Virus record (IMG/VR): IMGVR_UViG_3300012950_001127
Location: 18,822-82,821 of that record
Length of the DNA stretch: 64,000 nt
Reading direction: 5' to 3' (one strand)
Origin: a virus
Part shown: positions 52,423 through 60,727 of the stretch, piece by piece
How the letters are laid out: every line of letters begins with the position of its first letter
Numbering within the stretch: position 1 is the stretch's first letter
The notes under the pieces: model-generated
The model's input: the letters and a program-made list of their open reading frames with translations, nothing else
Databases searched by the model: none
Told to the model about the DNA's origin: nothing
Made by a program: the position numbers and the translations under genes

Positions 52423-52483
52423 AGTAGTATGCAAATACTAATAGAAGAATATAAAGAAGATTGAAACTTATAAGGAATATAGC

Positions 52484-54751
52484 ATGATAAAAAAGTTAGC
52501 TTGGCCGCCATTTTCAGAGATGAATACATCAATGGAGCCTCAAGGGGACGCGGCTATGGACATTCAAGTTACTGTGTCAGAGGGAGAAACGGCGACTCCT
52601 GGATATTCCACTTTGGTTGGTCATCAGTTTACACAAGAAGAAAATCAATCTCCAATGTCTGTTGGAGTAATGTCTCCTGCAGAAGATGTTTTTTCTGACA
52701 TAGAGGACGCAGAAGCCCAAGCGATAGGAGAGTTGACAGACCGACTGATAAGCATGCTTCCGGACGGCTCTAATGTTTTGACTCTAGGCAAGCCTGATTG
52801 TCAAAATACAGAGCTGGTATTAGATGCGGGGCATAATTTGACTAATTTGGTTAAAAATACAGAAGATCTTGTCAATACCAGCAGGTTTCATAAAGAATGT
52901 GGGGACTCCAGATTTCACTTATTTAGGAAAAAGTTTGACGGATTTTGTTTGGCAAGCCAGTACAGCAAGCATGATGATCTGTCCATAGAGATTGGCAATA
53001 TATGTAAGCATTTAAGACCCTTGAGTGTTGGCCTAATTATGTCTAGAGCAAATTTAGACTTGTCTGATAGCTTGGAAAAATTAGGATTTGAAATTTTGTC
53101 TAAGTCAACACATAATGTGGGTATATATCTAGTAAGAAGAAATATTTTAAATAAAACTGCTGCAGTGAGATGTTATAACAATAAAGATGAAGATATATTT
53201 GTATCTTTTAAATGTGATATAGCAGAGACACCAAGAGAAAAGGCGGATGGGCTACAGGTTTATCCTTCCCTCGGGAAAGACGGAGGATTATTATTTTCAT
53301 ACAAAAAGGCTCAAGATGTAATGTATCATATGGGAACGGTTGGATATCCCATAGACATAATTTTTATAGGCGAGAATAATAAAGTTAATAAAATATCTAA
53401 AAATATACAGCCTGGATCCCTGGATGTGTTTGGCTGCCCTAATGTAAAAACCGTCTTGGAGATATCTGGAGGCCTGTGCGATGCATTGGGGATAGGGGTG
53501 GGCGCATATGTTTCTATAAATAGAGGGGAGAAATTTTTAGATGAAGATATCATTAAAGTATCGGGGGTTATAGAGAGATTAGGCTTTGAAAAGTTTTTTG
53601 TAAAAAAATCAGATAGTTTAAATTCTGGACTATATAATGTATTGAATAATAAAATTTATATTATAAATAATAATGATTATCATAATAATACTGCTAGTAT
53701 AGTAAAGTCTGCGTCATATATCAATATAAAGAAAGAAAAGATAGTTGCCTTTGATATTGATAATCAGCTTGTAGATAAATATAATATAAAGCTTTATAAG
53801 CATTGTGCTCCAAGCGAAGCTGTATTCGCCGGGCTAGATAATGAATCTTTTTCCATTGAAAGCAAAGATGAGGTAAATATAAAGCTCTCTTCTTATCTTA
53901 CGGATAGTTTTCAAGAAACATTTGGGGCAAATTACTCTGTTATTCCGACCCCATCTAAGAGTTTTTCTGGATTTAATAAGCATGATAGGCTACAAGCTCT
54001 TAAGAAAATTTCAGGAGCAATTGATTCTAATTCAAAAATTATTTTTGTCACAAAACATTTAATTAATAAAGATGTTTTAAATAAAATTATACAGTCTGAA
54101 ATAAATATAAAAGTTGGATCCGGCCAGCCTTTAGAGTTTGAGCTATTAAAAATTCCACAATATTTTGATTCGGAGGAGACATTTAACGCCCTATCTGATA
54201 GGCATGCAAATAAGGATATATTTCTTTATACAAATAATATTACAAAGAAAGCTGGGGTTCCTGTCCCTAATGAAATAAAAGATAAGGCAAGAGGGGCAAT
54301 AAGATATTTCGACAGAGCTGATGATATTTGTGGAAAATTAATTGATAATTTGCAAAAGAATTTATCTCAATATGAGAAGATACAAGGCAACCAAGAAGCT
54401 ATCACGGGGTCAAAGGGACAATATAATCAATCGGTAAAAAGAAACTCTAAGATGACAAAGCGTATGCTTTTAAATATAAAAGAAGGTTTGAAGACAATGA
54501 ATGAAATTAAAGATGTTTCTACAACTGGCGAGCTCATTGACTCTATTGCCAATTCTGCCAAAAGCGCGTCAGAGTCTGTAAAAGAGATCTTTAAACTTGT
54601 AGATGTTTTGGACTCTATTGATTTTCAAAATAAATTAACAGAGAAAACAGGTAACATGGAGAATGTTGTTGGAGATTTAAAATTAACGTTATCTAGAATG
54701 AGAGATTATATTAATTCAGACATTTTAGGCATTTTGATATTATCGGAGTAA
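52484..54751 (+). CDS. Large virion-module protein containing a DUF192 domain
   Basis: A 755-residue protein. Residues about 240-346 match DUF192 (PF02643): an ETPREKADGLQVYPSLGKDGGLLFSY block, then MGTVGYPIDIIFIGENNKVNKI, PGSLDVFGCPNVKTVLEISGG and IGVGAYVSI. The bacterial domain is a small beta-barrel of unknown biochemical role, usually in a ~150-residue exported protein, so this fusion is odd. The N-terminal 240 residues contain a Ser/Glu-rich start; the C-terminal 400 are helical with Asn-rich parts. AAGGAA precedes ATG. Confidence 0.7.
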   Translation: MIKKLAWPPFSEMNTSMEPQGDAAMDIQVTVSEGETATPGYSTLVGHQFTQEENQSPMSVGVMSPAEDVFSDIEDAEAQAIGELTDRLISMLPDGSNVLTLGKPDCQNTELVLDAGHNLTNLVKNTEDLVNTSRFHKECGDSRFHLFRKKFDGFCLASQYSKHDDLSIEIGNICKHLRPLSVGLIMSRANLDLSDSLEKLGFEILSKSTHNVGIYLVRRNILNKTAAVRCYNNKDEDIFVSFKCDIAETPREKADGLQVYPSLGKDGGLLFSYKKAQDVMYHMGTVGYPIDIIFIGENNKVNKISKNIQPGSLDVFGCPNVKTVLEISGGLCDALGIGVGAYVSINRGEKFLDEDIIKVSGVIERLGFEKFFVKKSDSLNSGLYNVLNNKIYIINNNDYHNNTASIVKSASYINIKKEKIVAFDIDNQLVDKYNIKLYKHCAPSEAVFAGLDNESFSIESKDEVNIKLSSYLTDSFQETFGANYSVIPTPSKSFSGFNKHDRLQALKKISGAIDSNSKIIFVTKHLINKDVLNKIIQSEINIKVGSGQPLEFELLKIPQYFDSEETFNALSDRHANKDIFLYTNNITKKAGVPVPNEIKDKARGAIRYFDRADDICGKLIDNLQKNLSQYEKIQGNQEAITGSKGQYNQSVKRNSKMTKRMLLNIKEGLKTMNEIKDVSTTGELIDSIANSAKSASESVKEIFKLVDVLDSIDFQNKLTEKTGNMENVVGDLKLTLSRMRDYINSDILGILILSE

Positions 54752-54754
54752 TAT

Positions 54755-54949
54755 ATGTTTATAAAATTTAGTGATAAAACAAAAAAAATTACAGTCAAAA
54801 CGTCTAAAGAGGACGCTGCTGAAACCCATAATGACGAAGAAAACACTGTTTATCTAGATGAAGAGTTAGATGACCAAGAGTCTGACGACAGAAGGATTAA
54901 AGTCTTAAAAAAGTATAATAGCAACAAGCTTATTAAGAATAACGATTAA
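54755..54949 (+). CDS. Small acidic hypothetical protein
   Basis: A 64-residue protein with a basic start (KTKKITVKTSKED) and an acidic middle (DEENTVYLDEELDDQESDD). It follows the 755-residue gene by 3 nt with CGGAG. The charge pattern suggests a disordered linker or scaffold factor. The 99-nt gap after it is AT-rich. Confidence 0.5.
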   Translation: MFIKFSDKTKKITVKTSKEDAAETHNDEENTVYLDEELDDQESDDRRIKVLKKYNSNKLIKNND

Positions 54950-55022
54950 AAAACTATGTAATTCAAAAAAAAATTACACAAAACTTATAAAGACTAATAA
55001 TATATATAAATATTGATCATCA

Positions 55023-55030
55023 ACGTATAA
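55023..55030 (+). promoter_or_regulatory. Candidate -10 element (CGTATAAT)
   Basis: CGTATAATGCACGAAGG lies 19 nt before the prohead-protease-like ATG and shares CGTATAATnCA and a following AAG with 8722-8729. No good -35 is visible. Confidence 0.3.
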
Positions 55031-55048
55031 TGCACGAAGGGCCCTTTT

Positions 55049-58000
55049 ATGTTAAAGAAGATTTGTTTTTCGCCAAAAAATGTAATAGAAACGCATGACA
55101 AGCAAGAAGTGCTTGTTAATAACGATCTAGTTGCAAGGATGACTAAGTTGGCGAATAACCTTAGGGCAATTTCTCCAAAGTCGGATGATTTTTTATATTT
55201 CTCTATTATATTTTTAAAATCAGCAGAAGCAGCACTTTTAGATGAGAAGGGTCTTCCGAAAAAGGTCGCAAACGGAGAAACCGCTTGGGGCTTTTTTGAT
55301 GAAGAGTGGAAATGGCACGGAAATACTCAGCCTCATAGAAATAACAATAGAGATATTTTTCCAGAATCAGAATTAAAGAAGGCGGCAGCCTCTTGGGTCG
55401 GTCTGCCTTTGTGTAAGGACCATGAGTCAAGTTCCGTAGATGGAATACGCGGCATAATTCTCGATACACACTATGATGAGAAATATAAGCAAATTATAGG
55501 ACTTTGCGCTTTAGACAAAGTTAACTATCCGGATTTGGCGAGAAAAGTAGAGACTGGACTGGTTAGGTATGGCTCTATGGGAACTGCCGTAGAGACATCT
55601 GTTTGTTCTGAATGTTTAAATAAAGCTACGACACAAGAAGAGTATTGTGCTCATATTTTAAACAAAACAGCGCATGGAGAAATAAATGTTGGGTTAAAGC
55701 CTATAGAGTATAGTTTGGTGGTGCAGCCAGCCGAGCCTGGCGCAGTATTGTTAAAGTGTATAGCATCTTTGACAGATTACAGAGATGAATTTATAAATTA
55801 TGGCGTAGATAATGTAGAAAGCATGTTGGGCAAATTAAGTTTGCCGCAAGCAAAACATTTAGAAAAAATAATGAAAACTGCTTGTGGTGAAAATGGCTGC
55901 TCAATAGGGCAAAGACAAGATATAGTTTCTAGTTTTCTTGATAACAATGGATTGTTAAAAACATCTACAGATGATTTTACAGATATGTCTCAAAAAGATA
56001 GAAATACTGCAGAAACTATAAATGCAGTTAGTCAGGCGGCCAATGTTGTAACTGACCCTGGAGTGCCTCAAAATATAAAAAGCGTTATAAGCAACCTTAT
56101 AAGCAGACTGGATCAGTCTAAAACTTCAACTCAACGCGTTACAGGTTACGAAGACCAAGAAGGCACAAGTCTTCCTGGGGATGTTAAAGATTATAGTGGA
56201 AATACTAGAATGAATATGTTTGGAAGTGGGGGAGATGAATTCCCTGGTCCAGATTTTTCTGAGAAAGATTTATTAAACCAAACCCCTCCTATGGGAGGAG
56301 GGGAGCCCTTAGTAGGATTTGCTTCTGAAGAGGGCAAGCTCGCCGCCAAAACGGCAAGCGACAATAATTACGTAGACGACAAGTCAATTAATTCATTAGT
56401 GGAGGATATTATGAACGAGTCAAGATTAAGAAAAAGAGCTGAGTTACGTCGTCGTATTGCTTATTATCAAGGCGGCGACAATGTTAGCGACAAGAATTGG
56501 AGAGAGCCCAGTGGGTTCAAGAGCGAAAATTATACAAACACAAGGGACAAGCAAGATAAGCAAATGCTTGGAACATATGAGTTCAATCAGCAAGAAAGCC
56601 AAGATCTCGCGGCGAAAGAAAAGCTGAGCCGAGCGCAGCTTCAGGACAGAAGAATGCGTCGTGTTGCGTATATGCAGGGCGGAGCAGAAGGGGTTGAGCC
56701 AAGTGTCTTTAAGTCTGAAGACTATAAGAAGTATAGAGACAATATGGACAAGCAAATGCTGCAAGGCAAGTCTATGGGTGGACCCTCGGGATCATTCCCT
56801 GGAGATGAAGGAGTAAAAGAAGGCTTAAAGAGAGCTTCGTATGACCGTGGCGGATTTACCAAGTCTGCATATAATGGCCCTTCGTTAAGTACAAGATTTA
56901 GTGTTCGACGCAATCCAAATGGATCTGTAGATCACTACGGAAGTACTTTTGAAGTTTTTGCCGGAAATAAGCGTGTTCTTGCCGCAACTGCTGGAGAAAT
57001 TTACGGAACCGAACTTCCTGCTAATTGGGCATGGCTAAACAGCCAAACTTATGGGCAAGAAGTTTGCAAGCAAATTCGTGCTAGCGGACTTCCTAGTGTT
57101 GCAAGGCTTCTTAAGTCTGCACAGGCAGGGCCACCTCCGGGACCTCCGATGGACGGACCACCTCCGGGAGCCGATATGGGCGGACCACCTCCGGGAGCCG
57201 ATATGGGCGGACCACCTCCGGGACCTCCGGGGCCGCCGATGGACGATATGGGGCCGCCGATGGACGATATGGGACCACCGATGGATGGGCCCCCAGGAGA
57301 GGACGAAGAGGCAGAAGAGACTCCGTCAGAGGCCATTGAGGGCCGCTTAACAGAGATGGAGCAACTCCTTAGCGAAGTAAGAGATCTTGTTGGACAACTT
57401 GAAGATGAAAGTCTTGCAGATGTTGATGTAAATGTATTTACAGGTAAGGACAAAAATGAGCCTGGAGCAGAAGCGGGCGGCGCTGAAGGAGAAATGCTCG
57501 CATTGTCTTCTCAGGTCTCTAATGAGCTTAAAAAGGTTTTTGCTCAACTTGACGAATCTGCCGACGAGCTTTCAATGGTTGCGGAGACATATGATAATAT
57601 CTCTAAACTCTCTAGAGGCCAAAGATCCCGATTTGTTAAGCTTGCCTCTGATGCAGTTAAGGATGCAGATAGTGTAATTGGAGAAACAAAGGCTCTAGTT
57701 AGAGTTGCTAATTCTTCTGGATTGAAAAAGTTTGCACAGAGTAGAGCTGCAAGAAGGAGCGGCAGACCTAGCCAAAGAAGAGTTGCCACCAAAGCTGCTC
57801 CCAGCCAAACAGGACAAGTTAACACTCTTGTGTCCGAAGCAATGACGCTTAGAAGAAACAGAAGAGGCGCTATTTTAAAGCAGGCAGAAGGAAGAATTCT
57901 TTCGCAAAGAGCCGCAAAGAGATCGGCTTTGCTTAGAAATGCAAATCAGAAAGCTGCCACAAGGACTGCGGTTAGACAGCAAAGGGTTGCTAGCCCAGCG

Positions 58001-58402
58001 CCGACTCGTCCCAATGTTGCTCCAAATGTAGTAAAGAATGCCGCTCAAACCTCTGAGGTTCAGAAGGCATTGTCTAATAAGCTAAATGCAAAGAGAGCAG
58101 ATGAGGAGAGAGAGTCGTACAGAATTAAGTTGCGTAGAGCTTATGATGTTGGGCTAGAGATGCAAAATAAGGGTCTCTTGGTACAGACGAAGACAGCGCT
58201 TGATAAGCAGGTTGATGAGATAATGTCCTTTGATGATAGAGCTTTTGAAGCGTTCAAGAGAAGCATTGGAAATGCTAGACCAGTTAGAAACATGAAAGTT
58301 GCTTCCGATTTAGGTGGAATTAATATTGGAGTTGAATCAGACGCCAATACTCAGCCTAGCGCAACCAATACCGTAGATGTTTTAACATCTATGTGGGAAT
58401 AG
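55049..58402 (+). CDS. Prohead protease-like head maturation protein with long repeat tail
   Basis: A 1117-residue protein. The first ~250 residues resemble the prohead protease/scaffold group: WKWHGNTQPHRNNNRDIFPESELKKAA, LPLCKDHESSSVDGIRG, a strand with GIILDTHYDEKYKQIIG, and a YGSMGTAVETSVCSECLNKATTQEEYCAHI segment with a possible serine (SMG) and a CxxC...C-x-H zinc-like site. The rest contains two related RRIAYYQGG/RRVAYMQGG segments (near 56450 and 56650), a Pro/Gly/Met-rich repeat (57131-57293), a coiled coil and an Arg/Ala-rich C-terminus. That is far longer than usual proteases; it may be fused to scaffold and virion parts. GAAGGG precedes ATG. Confidence 0.55.
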   Translation: MLKKICFSPKNVIETHDKQEVLVNNDLVARMTKLANNLRAISPKSDDFLYFSIIFLKSAEAALLDEKGLPKKVANGETAWGFFDEEWKWHGNTQPHRNNNRDIFPESELKKAAASWVGLPLCKDHESSSVDGIRGIILDTHYDEKYKQIIGLCALDKVNYPDLARKVETGLVRYGSMGTAVETSVCSECLNKATTQEEYCAHILNKTAHGEINVGLKPIEYSLVVQPAEPGAVLLKCIASLTDYRDEFINYGVDNVESMLGKLSLPQAKHLEKIMKTACGENGCSIGQRQDIVSSFLDNNGLLKTSTDDFTDMSQKDRNTAETINAVSQAANVVTDPGVPQNIKSVISNLISRLDQSKTSTQRVTGYEDQEGTSLPGDVKDYSGNTRMNMFGSGGDEFPGPDFSEKDLLNQTPPMGGGEPLVGFASEEGKLAAKTASDNNYVDDKSINSLVEDIMNESRLRKRAELRRRIAYYQGGDNVSDKNWREPSGFKSENYTNTRDKQDKQMLGTYEFNQQESQDLAAKEKLSRAQLQDRRMRRVAYMQGGAEGVEPSVFKSEDYKKYRDNMDKQMLQGKSMGGPSGSFPGDEGVKEGLKRASYDRGGFTKSAYNGPSLSTRFSVRRNPNGSVDHYGSTFEVFAGNKRVLAATAGEIYGTELPANWAWLNSQTYGQEVCKQIRASGLPSVARLLKSAQAGPPPGPPMDGPPPGADMGGPPPGADMGGPPPGPPGPPMDDMGPPMDDMGPPMDGPPGEDEEAEETPSEAIEGRLTEMEQLLSEVRDLVGQLEDESLADVDVNVFTGKDKNEPGAEAGGAEGEMLALSSQVSNELKKVFAQLDESADELSMVAETYDNISKLSRGQRSRFVKLASDAVKDADSVIGETKALVRVANSSGLKKFAQSRAARRSGRPSQRRVATKAAPSQTGQVNTLVSEAMTLRRNRRGAILKQAEGRILSQRAAKRSALLRNANQKAATRTAVRQQRVASPAPTRPNVAPNVVKNAAQTSEVQKALSNKLNAKRADEERESYRIKLRRAYDVGLEMQNKGLLVQTKTALDKQVDEIMSFDDRAFEAFKRSIGNARPVRNMKVASDLGGINIGVESDANTQPSATNTVDVLTSMWE
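57131..57293 (+). repeat. Pro/Gly/Met-rich tandem repeats
   Basis: Includes two copies of a 27-bp unit encoding GPPPGADMG and two to three copies of a 21-bp unit encoding GPPMDDM, all in frame. The antisense frame stays open across it, which is a by-product. Confidence 0.9.
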
Positions 58403-58411
58403 GTGGCAACA

Positions 58412-59452
58412 ATGTATAGCATGAGAGAAAATGGAGATTCTATTGCCCATGAGTTTTTAAAACTCTTGGGTGATTCCCCCAGCTTCCAAAAGGAAGCTGG
58501 GATCATGGACGCCGCAAGGTCAGCAGCAGAGTCAATGGGCCAGCAATCAGGTGGCAATGTTGGCGCGGATTCTGTTAAACAGGCTCAAGGTGTACTTGGG
58601 GTTGAGCAAGATGGAGTTATGGGACCACAAACTGAGGCTGCTTTAAAGCAGTGGCAGCAGAATAATGGCTTAACTGCAGATGGTGTGTTAGGCCCGCAAA
58701 CCCTTGAGGCTATGGGGATTGGGCAAAACAGCGCTGGTCAAAGCATCCAGGATGCGGCTGCAGCCGTTGGGGGTGTGGCGAAGAGTGTTGGACAGACCGT
58801 TCAAAACGCTGCAAATGCCGCAGCTAACTGGGGAAACTGGGCGAATGATGGTCAGACTGATTATCTAGCTGATGACAAAGTTGCAGGCTTATTTGTAAAT
58901 CCAGGAAGTAAAAAGCAAAGTGTAAATATGAATATGCTTGATGATCAGATAAAGAGCCACGCATTCGTTAAGAGCATAGCGATAGTTGCTTCAGAGCTTA
59001 ACAGAAGAGGTCTTACAAAAGAGGCTCATTATATTTTAGATTCTGTAGCCAAAGATCAAACAAGAGCGTTTTTGAGCAATGTTTTCTCTACAGCCACAGT
59101 TCTTAGCAAGAGGGGTTTGGCAAAAGAGGCACATTATCTATTAGATTCTGTTATGAAGGCTAAAAAGAGAGCACAAAGAGTCCCTCAAAGGCTCGCTCCA
59201 AAGACTGCCAATCATCATATTGTAAATGGTCTGAATAAGATTGCACATAGCTTGCGCTCTAAAGGTGAAAACTTCGCGGCAGATGTAGTTAATGCAACTA
59301 CTCTTAGTATAGTGACTGACCTTAAGAAAGAAGCTGCAAAAAAAGGCAACATTTCTAGAACCTTGTTAAAGATGGCTAGAGAGTTTGATAGAAGCGGAGA
59401 TACTTTCGCCGGAGATATGGTGAGAACTACCTTGCTTAATCTTCAGAAGTAA
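58412..59452 (+). CDS. Peptidoglycan-binding-domain protein with helical repeats
   Basis: A 346-residue protein. A PG_binding_1-type domain spans about 47-105 (VKQAQGVLGVEQDGVMGPQTEAALKQWQQNNG, LTADGVLGPQTLEAM). It is followed by helical repeats LNRRGLTKEAHYILDSVAK and LSKRGLAKEAHYLLDSVMKAKKR, plus related LRSKGENFAADVV and FDRSGDTFAGDMV ends. The PG domain may bind cell wall; no catalytic hydrolase domain is seen, so it is probably a virion component. GTG 58403 is possible but ATG 58412 has AGGTGG 5 nt upstream. A terminator follows. Confidence 0.75.
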   Translation: MYSMRENGDSIAHEFLKLLGDSPSFQKEAGIMDAARSAAESMGQQSGGNVGADSVKQAQGVLGVEQDGVMGPQTEAALKQWQQNNGLTADGVLGPQTLEAMGIGQNSAGQSIQDAAAAVGGVAKSVGQTVQNAANAAANWGNWANDGQTDYLADDKVAGLFVNPGSKKQSVNMNMLDDQIKSHAFVKSIAIVASELNRRGLTKEAHYILDSVAKDQTRAFLSNVFSTATVLSKRGLAKEAHYLLDSVMKAKKRAQRVPQRLAPKTANHHIVNGLNKIAHSLRSKGENFAADVVNATTLSIVTDLKKEAAKKGNISRTLLKMAREFDRSGDTFAGDMVRTTLLNLQK

Positions 59453-59507
59453 AAGATAGTATTTTTGTTTTCTATTGAAAGAATTTCTATACTATTAATA
59501 GTAAAAT

Positions 59508-59537
59508 AAAAGGGAGGAAGAGATTCCTCCCTTTTTT
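59508..59537 (+). terminator. Rho-independent terminator
   Basis: AAAAGGGAGGAA (59508-59519) pairs with TTCCTCCCTTTT (59524-59535) over 12 bp with a GAGA loop; the T run continues to 59537. It separates the peptidoglycan-binding gene from the next structural gene. Confidence 0.88.
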
Positions 59538-59572
59538 ATATTTATATTTATTTATAATAGCGGAGATTAAAG

Positions 59573-60265
59573 TTGTTAAAAGTAATTCATACTGGAAATG
59601 CAATGCCAATGAGTTTGCCTGTTGATCCAACGGCAGAATTTGAGCCGGGGATGTTCGCCCAGCTTGGTTTGATAGGAAATGATATCGTTGGAAGTGTCAG
59701 CGACGGAACAGCTCCATTGGGGATTATTGATGACGTTAGAACGACTGCGTTTACCAAAGCTCAAGTAGATGAAGTTGTGGTGGCAACAGCACAGGCTATA
59801 GAGGTAAATTCTAATGGGTATCGTGTAAACACAGAAGATTTGACTGGCATATTAGAATTTCCAAATATTGTAGAAGATAGCTTTACATCTACAATCTCTG
59901 TAGTTTTAAATACAGTAAATGGGGTTGTAACAATTCCTGCCGGAACCGTTTTAAATCATGATTCGGATGGTGATGGCGACTATGATAGCTTTAGAGTTAT
60001 AGTTAATTATATATACAGAGTTGCCGGAACTCCTGGAGATGATACTACAGTTGGCAGCGGAAGAATAACTTTGCACTATCAACGAGGCATTTATGCTACA
60101 GATCAGTTTGATACAACTCAAGTATATCCTGTAAACGCTACTCTTTACGTTGGATTAGATGGAAAGATTACCTCTAAGCAGCCTACAGCGAATCATCCTG
60201 GTGTGGCGGTTTGTACGGGACCCCCATCTGCATCAATAGGAACTATAGAATTCATGTTGCTGTAA
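59573..60265 (+). CDS. Probable virion structural protein, TTG start
   Basis: A 230-residue beta-rich protein with a TTG start at 59573 (CGGAG 7-11 nt before). It has a sequence EFEPGMFAQLGLIGNDIVGSVSDGTAPLGIIDD typical of phage head decoration/tail-spike-like beta folds, a Ca-loop-like DSDGDGDYDSF near 126-136, and strands in YIYRVAG and GRITLHYQRG. No family named. It lies after a terminator and 54 nt before the next gene. Confidence 0.6.
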   Translation: MLKVIHTGNAMPMSLPVDPTAEFEPGMFAQLGLIGNDIVGSVSDGTAPLGIIDDVRTTAFTKAQVDEVVVATAQAIEVNSNGYRVNTEDLTGILEFPNIVEDSFTSTISVVLNTVNGVVTIPAGTVLNHDSDGDGDYDSFRVIVNYIYRVAGTPGDDTTVGSGRITLHYQRGIYATDQFDTTQVYPVNATLYVGLDGKITSKQPTANHPGVAVCTGPPSASIGTIEFMLL

Positions 60266-60319
60266 ACTACTAATTTTTTAAATTGTGTTGATTAATATAT
60301 ATTATGGAGAATACAAATA

Positions 60320-60727
60320 ATGTTTAATTCTTGGTCCAAAGAAGATATATCTCATTTCGAAAAAAGTGAAGTTATGCAAGAATTCGAAAAAAGAGTTATA
60401 GAGAATTTGCATAGATTAGCTATTTTGAATAAAAAAGCCCAAGCTGAGGGAGCTGCTGAATTAAAGGAAGTAGAGAATCAGGCTAATGAGACTGCAGAGG
60501 CCCTGAAGGGTGTTGCAGAGGAGCAGGCGAAGCTTAACCCTGCTGATGATGATCCAGAAAAGACAGATGAAACTGCAGAAGACGGCTTAGCCGACAAGAG
60601 TGCTGTTGTAGAAGAGCTTAGAGAGATGATTAAGGCGGCGATGTCAAATAATAATATTAAGCTGGCTTATAAAATAGAGCGCACTATTGACGAGATTTTG
60701 GAGCAAAGCGTAAAATGCGAATTGTAA
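60320..60727 (+). CDS. Acidic helical hypothetical virion-module protein
   Basis: A 135-residue protein. Basic/amphipathic N-terminus (VMQEFEKRVIENLHRLAILNKKAQAEG), an acidic, Glu-rich middle (AEEQAKLNPADDDPEKTDETAEDG) and a C-terminal helix. ATG follows TATGGAG. The end overlaps the next gene by 13 nt. It may be a scaffold-type protein. Confidence 0.55.
   Translation: MFNSWSKEDISHFEKSEVMQEFEKRVIENLHRLAILNKKAQAEGAAELKEVENQANETAEALKGVAEEQAKLNPADDDPEKTDETAEDGLADKSAVVEELREMIKAAMSNNNIKLAYKIERTIDEILEQSVKCEL

Noticed and set aside
52429-52464. Tiny ORF (MQILIEEYKED) in the gap before the DUF192 gene
   Set aside because: Only 11 codons and no ribosome site.
55037-55046. Perfect palindrome AAGGGCCCTT before the prohead-protease-like start
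   Set aside because: It has no loop to form an RNA hairpin and is short enough to occur by chance; it overlaps the ribosome site but supports no operator on its own.
57131-57293. CRISPR-like or regulatory direct repeats
   Set aside because: The units are contiguous, in frame and encode Pro/Gly linkers; there are no spacers.
57049-57453. 134-residue antisense ORF across the Pro-rich repeats
   Set aside because: It is open only because of repeat composition, has no ribosome site, and opposes a clear coding frame; all other antisense frames were judged shadows likewise.
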